Assembly: GCA_017445585.1 (NCBI GenBank)
Contig: JAFSTX010000080.1
Coordinates: 18,943-82,942, forward strand
Direction of reading: 5' to 3'
Source: Lachnospiraceae bacterium
GTDB taxonomy: Bacteria; Bacillota; Clostridia; Lachnospirales; Lachnospiraceae
Length of the DNA: 64,000 nt
Shown here: positions 59,504-64,000 of the stretch, one piece after another
How the letters are laid out: each line of letters opens with the position of its first letter
How positions within the stretch are numbered: position 1 is the stretch's first letter
Made by a program: the position numbers and the translations under genes
Notes under the pieces: model-generated
Seen by the model: only the letters and a program-made list of their open reading frames with translations
The model's database searches: none
What the model was told of the DNA's origin: nothing

Positions 59504-62443
59504 TTACTGCGCGATGTTCAGAGAGAGCACTCCCGGATCATCAAATACCGAGTAGAACTCTGTCAAAGAAGCGTCCGGATCCACGGAAACTCTCGACGGG
59601 TTATAGATATCGGCCACCTGTCTCTGGTAGACGGGGACCTCTATGACATCATTCATGACGAGGCCATAGACCTCAGGGTATCCCTCATCAGCTGTCTTCT
59701 CACCTGATGCTATGGAAGCAAACAGCGCATCGATCGCCTCATCGGATATCCCGTAGAAATTGCTCCTGCCGCCAGTGGCGTAGAAGGTCTCGGGAGAAAG
59801 CGACGAGGTCGAACGCTCGGCCATCCATATATCGTAAGATTTGCCGGAAAGCGCAATGATAAATTCATCCAGCTGCTCGAAATAAGTAGGATTGACCTCG
59901 AAACCAAGCTCACTCATGGAAGACTCAAAGCCCTCGAAGATCTCCATCATAACGTGATCATCGATCTCGTAGGAGGGTATCGCTATCTTAAATGAGGTCT
60001 TGTGTGTATCATCGCCCTTTGCCCGGCCTTCCTCATCAAATGTGTATCCGGCTGCAGAGAACAGTTCTCTGGCGTAGTCCAGTATATCGCGGTCCTTAGG
60101 CAGGACGAAGAATTCTTTATACGAATCGCTGCCGTAAGCAGGGATCAGATAGCTTGAGGACGAGCCGGGATAATTGATCACACGGCCTGCGACGCCGAGA
60201 TTGTCCGAGACGGCCTTCTCCTTTTCTGCACTTATCAGGACAGCCAGCGCGGTGCGCAAAGCGAGCCCCTTGTCCTCACCCGATGCAAGCAGTGAAGCAT
60301 TAAGGCCGAAGTATTCGTAGGAACTGTCGTTAACATAGATCGACGAGATAACAGAGCCGCCTGCGGCGCGCGAATTGACCTCACGGATCAGATCGTTCTC
60401 TTCTGCAGTCATCTTAATGCTGGCAAAGTCGATATGACCGAGCTGCATTTCCTGGATCCTGTCGGCCATGACCACATTGATAAACGACAGATCGGCAGTG
60501 GGGACCTGTCCCAGAGTATACGACGTGTTGGGTTTCAGTCTGACGACACCGTTCTCGATCGAATCAAAGACATAAGGGCCGTATCCGAGCGGGGATCCTG
60601 AATGTGATTTGATCTTCGAGACGTCACCGCGGGTCAGTCCGAAGCTGCTGTTCTCGTAGTCATAGGAGGCTGCGTCTCCGTAATAGCTCATGGAGAGCAC
60701 GGGGATATCGCAGATCTTCTTCATCAAAGAATCTCCCCTGCCGAGGACTCTGACGGAGACTGTCCAGCCGTCCACGCGGGTGATGCCCTCGATGGCAGGC
60801 ACTTCGACTCCTCCCATGGTCGCCAGCTGCTTCTCGTAGAGATGCTTGCGGACGAGGGCATTCACGTCCTGATCGAGATATTCGACGCTCCCGTAATAGA
60901 TACGAGCTATGGCCTTATAGTTCATGCCGAAAAGAGTCACCGTCTCTTCGACTACCTCGTCAAACGTTTTGCCTTCGCCGGAATAATCGGATTGAAGAGC
61001 TGTGGGAAAGAGCATGACAAAAAGTTCCTGTGCGGAATTGCCGTAGCCTCTTTCCACATAACGCTGCCAGTTGTCCTCACAGAAGGTCCTGCCCTCTTCT
61101 ATTATCGGGCGGATGATCTGAGTGTTAATCAGTGTGCGCAGTTCCTCCGAAGGGCTGTCAAGCGCGTCAGAGACGTTCTCCGAAGTAATGTTGATGAAAG
61201 GCGCCTGACTGTTGTTCAGCTGGTAGGCGCGTATGCCTATGATATTCTCGTTGGCCAGCGAGTAAGGTCCGCTGTAGGAATCATCACACAGAAAATAGTA
61301 GGTAAAGATCAGATCGTCAGATGTAATGGAAGTCCCGTTCGAGAACTTTCCATCCGGCGAAAGTTTCAGTGTAAATGTAGATATATCGCTCACCTGATCG
61401 TACTCGGAGGTAATGTCAGCAAGGCTCCTGTAGGTATAATCCTTGCCTTCAAAAGGTCTGGTCACACCGGCTGAAGCATCGGTCAGCAGAACTCCGCTTC
61501 TGTCATATGTATAGAGCGTGGGTGTGATCAGAGAAGCGATGAGAACGTCGCCTTCTTCCTCCGCGTAAGGAGTGCTCAGATGGCCGGTGATAGTACCTGT
61601 AGCGATCCTGATCATGGGCTCCGCTTCGGGAACTGCCTCCGAAGAAGGAGCTGTATCCTGCTCGCTCGCCTCCGTAACGACGGAAGTATCAGTGTCCGTA
61701 TCCGCAGGAGATGTACTCTCGACGCCGCCGCAGCCTGCGAGGCCGGCGATCAGAGCAAATACAAGCACCGGGACAGCCATCCTGGAGACGCCCTTGCTTC
61801 CGGGATCGACTCTGTGTCCGAATTTGTTCTCGTTACCTGCAAGGAGACGTTTAATATTACTGCGGTGCTTTACAATGATTATCAGAGCTATAACTCCCAC
61901 TATCGCAAGGCACTCCATATAGCATTTTCCGTCGAGCCACATCCAGCCAAGCGCCTTAAATATGATCCATTCCAGGAAGAAAAATGAGGCTGCTATGATG
62001 GATCCGAGCGAGACGTATCTGGTGAAGGCAACTATCACAATAAAGAGCGCAAAAGCTATCAGTGCCATGCGCCAGTCTATGACGAGCATCGCTCCGAAGG
62101 TCTCGGCCACGCCCTTGCCGCCTTTGAAGCCCATATAGAAGGGAAAGCAGTGTCCTATGACTGCTCCGAGAGCGGCGTAGCACATATAAACGTGCGTGAG
62201 CGCAATATCGTCGGATCTGAAGATGAGCCAGACGATCAGACAGGCGATCGCGGCTTTTGCTGCATCGAGCAGGAAGACGACGATCCCCATCTTCGTGCCG
62301 AGAACGCGCAGAGCATTGGTGGTACCGGAATTGCCGCTGCCGTGCTCTCTGATGTCTATGCCCTTAAGTCTGCCGGCGATCAGCGCATTGTGGATCATGC
62401 CAAAGAGATAGCCGATGATTATACTGATAAATCTGATGATCAT
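59504..62443 (-). CDS. plsY: PlsY acyltransferase fused to a family-5 solute-binding lipoprotein
   Basis: 979 residues in one frame. About 1-205 is PlsY: EHGSGNSGTTNALRVLGTK, HCFPFYMGFKGGKGVAETFG, and the terminal HRSNIKRLLAGNENK, which makes lyso-phosphatidic acid from acyl phosphate. A short linker leads to Met222, a hydrophobic stretch, and LAGCGG with Cys238, a typical lipobox; a Thr/Asp/Ser spacer and a roughly 700-residue SBP_bac_5 (peptide/nickel/oligosaccharide binding) domain follow. Unfused PlsY is about 200 residues. The frame is uninterrupted, and an internal start at Met222 (61780) has only a weak ribosome site. It overlaps der by 4 bases and rnhA follows after 12. Confidence 0.88.
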   Translation of the reverse strand: MIIRFISIIIGYLFGMIHNALIAGRLKGIDIREHGSGNSGTTNALRVLGTKMGIVVFLLDAAKAAIACLIVWLIFRSDDIALTHVYMCYAALGAVIGHCFPFYMGFKGGKGVAETFGAMLVIDWRMALIAFALFIVIVAFTRYVSLGSIIAASFFFLEWIIFKALGWMWLDGKCYMECLAIVGVIALIIIVKHRSNIKRLLAGNENKFGHRVDPGSKGVSRMAVPVLVFALIAGLAGCGGVESTSPADTDTDTSVVTEASEQDTAPSSEAVPEAEPMIRIATGTITGHLSTPYAEEEGDVLIASLITPTLYTYDRSGVLLTDASAGVTRPFEGKDYTYRSLADITSEYDQVSDISTFTLKLSPDGKFSNGTSITSDDLIFTYYFLCDDSYSGPYSLANENIIGIRAYQLNNSQAPFINITSENVSDALDSPSEELRTLINTQIIRPIIEEGRTFCEDNWQRYVERGYGNSAQELFVMLFPTALQSDYSGEGKTFDEVVEETVTLFGMNYKAIARIYYGSVEYLDQDVNALVRKHLYEKQLATMGGVEVPAIEGITRVDGWTVSVRVLGRGDSLMKKICDIPVLSMSYYGDAASYDYENSSFGLTRGDVSKIKSHSGSPLGYGPYVFDSIENGVVRLKPNTSYTLGQVPTADLSFINVVMADRIQEMQLGHIDFASIKMTAEENDLIREVNSRAAGGSVISSIYVNDSSYEYFGLNASLLASGEDKGLALRTALAVLISAEKEKAVSDNLGVAGRVINYPGSSSSYLIPAYGSDSYKEFFVLPKDRDILDYARELFSAAGYTFDEEGRAKGDDTHKTSFKIAIPSYEIDDHVMMEIFEGFESSMSELGFEVNPTYFEQLDEFIIALSGKSYDIWMAERSTSSLSPETFYATGGRSNFYGISDEAIDALFASIASGEKTADEGYPEVYGLVMNDVIEVPVYQRQVADIYNPSRVSVDPDASLTEFYSVFDDPGVLSLNIAQ

Positions 62444-63765
62444 TTCTCTTCACTTCTTTCTCTGATGATGAACTTGAGCGGAGTACCCTTGAAACCAAAG
62501 GTGTCCCTGATCCTGTTCTCGATATATCTGGTATACGAAAAATGCATAAGCTCCTTGCTGTTGACAAAGATGACGAAGGTGGGCGGCTTGATCCCAACCT
62601 GAGTGATATAGAAGAGCTTGAGCCGTTTGCCCTTATCGGAGGGCGGCTGCTTCATGGAGACCGCCTCAGCCATGATCTCGTTCAGTACACCGGTGCCGAT
62701 GCGCATCGTCTGACTGGCCATGATCCGGTCGATAATCTCGTAGATCCGAAAGAACCGCTGACCTGTGACGGCAGAGATAAATAGCACTTCGGCATAAGGC
62801 AGAAACGAAAGTACCTCGCGGATGCGCTTTTCCATATCCTTCATGGTGCGCTCGTCCTTATCGACTATATCCCATTTGTTCACGCAGATGAGCACTCCCT
62901 TGCCGCGGTCGTGTGCTATGCCCGCGATCTTCGCATCCTGCTCCGTCACGCCCTCGGAGGCATCGATGACCAGCATCACCACGTCGGCGCGCTCTACGGC
63001 GGCCACGGCGCGGATCACGCTGTAGCGCTCAATCTCCTGGGTAATGTGGCTCTTGCGGCGAAGCCCTGCGGTATCTATAAAGACATATTCTTTTTTATTA
63101 TATCGGACGGTGCTGTCCACGGCATCCCTCGTGGTACCTGCTACGTCCGAGACGATAACACGGTCCTCACCTATGAGTTTGTTCACGATTGATGATTTAC
63201 CGACATTGGGTTTGCCGATAATGGCGATCCTGGGACGATCGTCCGTCTCGTTCTCTCCCGCCCTTACCGGAAGAAGCTCTGCGGCTGCCTCAAGCATATC
63301 GCCCAGGCCAAGCCTGGATGCGGCCGAGATCGGTATGGGATCGCCTATCCCGAGATTATAGAATTCGTACACGTCCGGCATCATCTTTTCGAAGCTGTCG
63401 ACCTTGTTGACTACGAGAAGTACGGGTTTGCCTGCGCGGCGAAGCATATCCGCGACCTTGGAGTCGGCGTCGACGAGTCCCTCTCTCACATCCGTAAGAA
63501 AGAGGATCAGGTCCGCTGTATCGATGGCGATCTGGGCCTGTTCCCTCATCTGGCTGAGTATGACGTCGCGGCTGTCGGGCTCTATACCTCCGGTGTCGAT
63601 CAGTGTAAAGGAGCGGTCAAGCCACTCACAGTCGGCATATATCCTGTCTCTGGTCACGCCGGGGGTGTCCTGCACTATGGAGATGCGGTCTCCTGCAAGA
63701 ACATTGAACAGTGTGGATTTGCCGACGTTCGGTCTGCCGACTATCGCTATAATGGGTTTGCTCAT
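62440..63765 (-). CDS. der: Ribosome biogenesis GTPase Der (EngA)
   Basis: 441 residues. Two consecutive G domains: GRPNVGKSTLFN (about 8) with DTGGIEP and NKVD; GKPNVGKSSIVN (about 185) with DTAGLRR and NKWD. The KH-like C-terminal domain binds 50S. It is needed for large-subunit maturation. ATG 63765 follows AAAGGAATTG. First gene of der-plsY/SBP-rnhA-alaS. Confidence 0.97.
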   Translation of the reverse strand: MSKPIIAIVGRPNVGKSTLFNVLAGDRISIVQDTPGVTRDRIYADCEWLDRSFTLIDTGGIEPDSRDVILSQMREQAQIAIDTADLILFLTDVREGLVDADSKVADMLRRAGKPVLLVVNKVDSFEKMMPDVYEFYNLGIGDPIPISAASRLGLGDMLEAAAELLPVRAGENETDDRPRIAIIGKPNVGKSSIVNKLIGEDRVIVSDVAGTTRDAVDSTVRYNKKEYVFIDTAGLRRKSHITQEIERYSVIRAVAAVERADVVMLVIDASEGVTEQDAKIAGIAHDRGKGVLICVNKWDIVDKDERTMKDMEKRIREVLSFLPYAEVLFISAVTGQRFFRIYEIIDRIMASQTMRIGTGVLNEIMAEAVSMKQPPSDKGKRLKLFYITQVGIKPPTFVIFVNSKELMHFSYTRYIENRIRDTFGFKGTPLKFIIRERSEEK

Positions 63766-63858
63766 TTACAATTCCTTTTACAATATGTTGGTTCTGCGCG
63801 CACAAGCGGTCCGTCGACTCCGTTTTATGCAAAAAATAACGCAAAAACCTAATATAAT

Positions 63859-63887
63859 AATATAGCAGATTCTTGCGTTATTATCAA
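63859..63887 (-). promoter_or_regulatory. Promoter of the der operon
   Basis: Minus strand TTGATA (63882-63887), 17 bp, TATATT (63859-63864). Confidence 0.7.
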
Positions 63888-63923
63888 GTTTTATACCTAA
63901 TAAAAGGAAAGCTCCGGCGGTGC

Positions 63924-63998
63924 TCAGAACTGCCTGTCGAAATGATTCCTGATAAGCACCGAGGCGACGATCATTGATGCTGCTATGCAGCCTGCGGA
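63924..63998 (-). CDS. Possible end of an unknown membrane protein
   Basis: On the minus strand a frame entering from the right edge reads SAGCIAASMIVASVLIRNHF... to TGA at 63924-63926, 24 residues, hydrophobic with a basic end, like the last helix of a membrane protein. Too short to be certain. Confidence 0.3.
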   Translation of the reverse strand, partial: SAGCIAASMIVASVLIRNHFDRQF

Positions 63999-64000
63999 GA

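Noticed and set aside
59504..62443. PlsY and the binding protein as two genes joined by a sequencing error
   Set aside because: The frame is continuous with a sensible linker and no homopolymer at the junction; an error cannot be excluded but is not supported.
1..64000. tRNA, rRNA, tmRNA, SRP RNA or RNase P RNA genes
   Set aside because: No tRNA-like T-arm and acceptor pair or other structural RNA signature was noticed in the intergenic regions read by eye; a covariance-model search was not possible.

Overview
The window looks like chromosome of an anaerobic, Gram-positive, spore-lineage Clostridia, most like Lachnospiraceae or a close relative. The reasons are a GerW/YtfJ sporulation protein beside its usual DUF2953 partner, a PASTA-type Ser/Thr kinase with its PP2C phosphatase, SepF, RqcH, zinc-type ribosomal protein L28, and strong Bacillota-type Shine-Dalgarno sites and sigma-A promoters. 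The assignment is by inference only; there is no rRNA, tRNA or CRISPR array in the window.

Layout. 1-1400: AT-rich accessory DNA with a partial gene, a small gene broken by an in-frame TAG, and eight tandem 53-bp units that each carry a conserved inverted repeat. 1428-5240: scpB, then convergent yfbR and a small membrane protein, then a highly codon-biased ThDP-dependent enzyme. 5277-11829: rqcH, divergent from a two-gene non-ribosomal peptide locus (A-T-C synthetase plus type B carboxylesterase). 11974-17098: yicC-gmk-rpoZ-rimO-pgsA-DUF2953-gerW. 17145-23782: a DMT transporter, a DUF1461-like membrane protein whose end looks frameshifted, rpmB, an OmpR/EnvZ-type two-component system, a DUF5721-like gene, queH and ackA. 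24039-37066: a compact 13-kb run, fmt-rsmB-rlmN-stp-prkC-rsgA-rpe-HAD-foldase-ung-uppP/amidase-AI-2E family, mostly overlapping or nearly touching.

37269-41072 holds a probable catabolic module: TIM-barrel isomerase-like protein, CoA-acylating-type aldehyde dehydrogenase, HMG-CoA-lyase-like aldolase and a coupled 66-residue protein. 41154-43472 is poorly known material: a zinc-ribbon membrane protein with a W/D/Y-rich tail, an orphan gene and a frameshifted remnant. 43492-46733 has a tyrosine recombinase, a ttcA-family gene with a long leader, and a LysR regulator. 46997-50935 is a minus-strand TRAP transporter operon led by a shikimate-dehydrogenase paralogue. 51122-63765 is all minus strand: PepSY protein, GlmU-C-like protein, glmM, cytidylate-kinase-like, rluD family, lspA, sepF, then der-plsY/SBP-rnhA-alaS.

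The most unusual points are two fusions of envelope enzymes to extracytoplasmic domains (UppP with a zinc amidase; PlsY with a family-5 solute-binding lipoprotein), the 53-bp inverted-repeat array, the minimal NRPS-esterase pair, and the uncharacterised catabolic module. The TRAP/AroE-like operon may feed that module, but this is inference.
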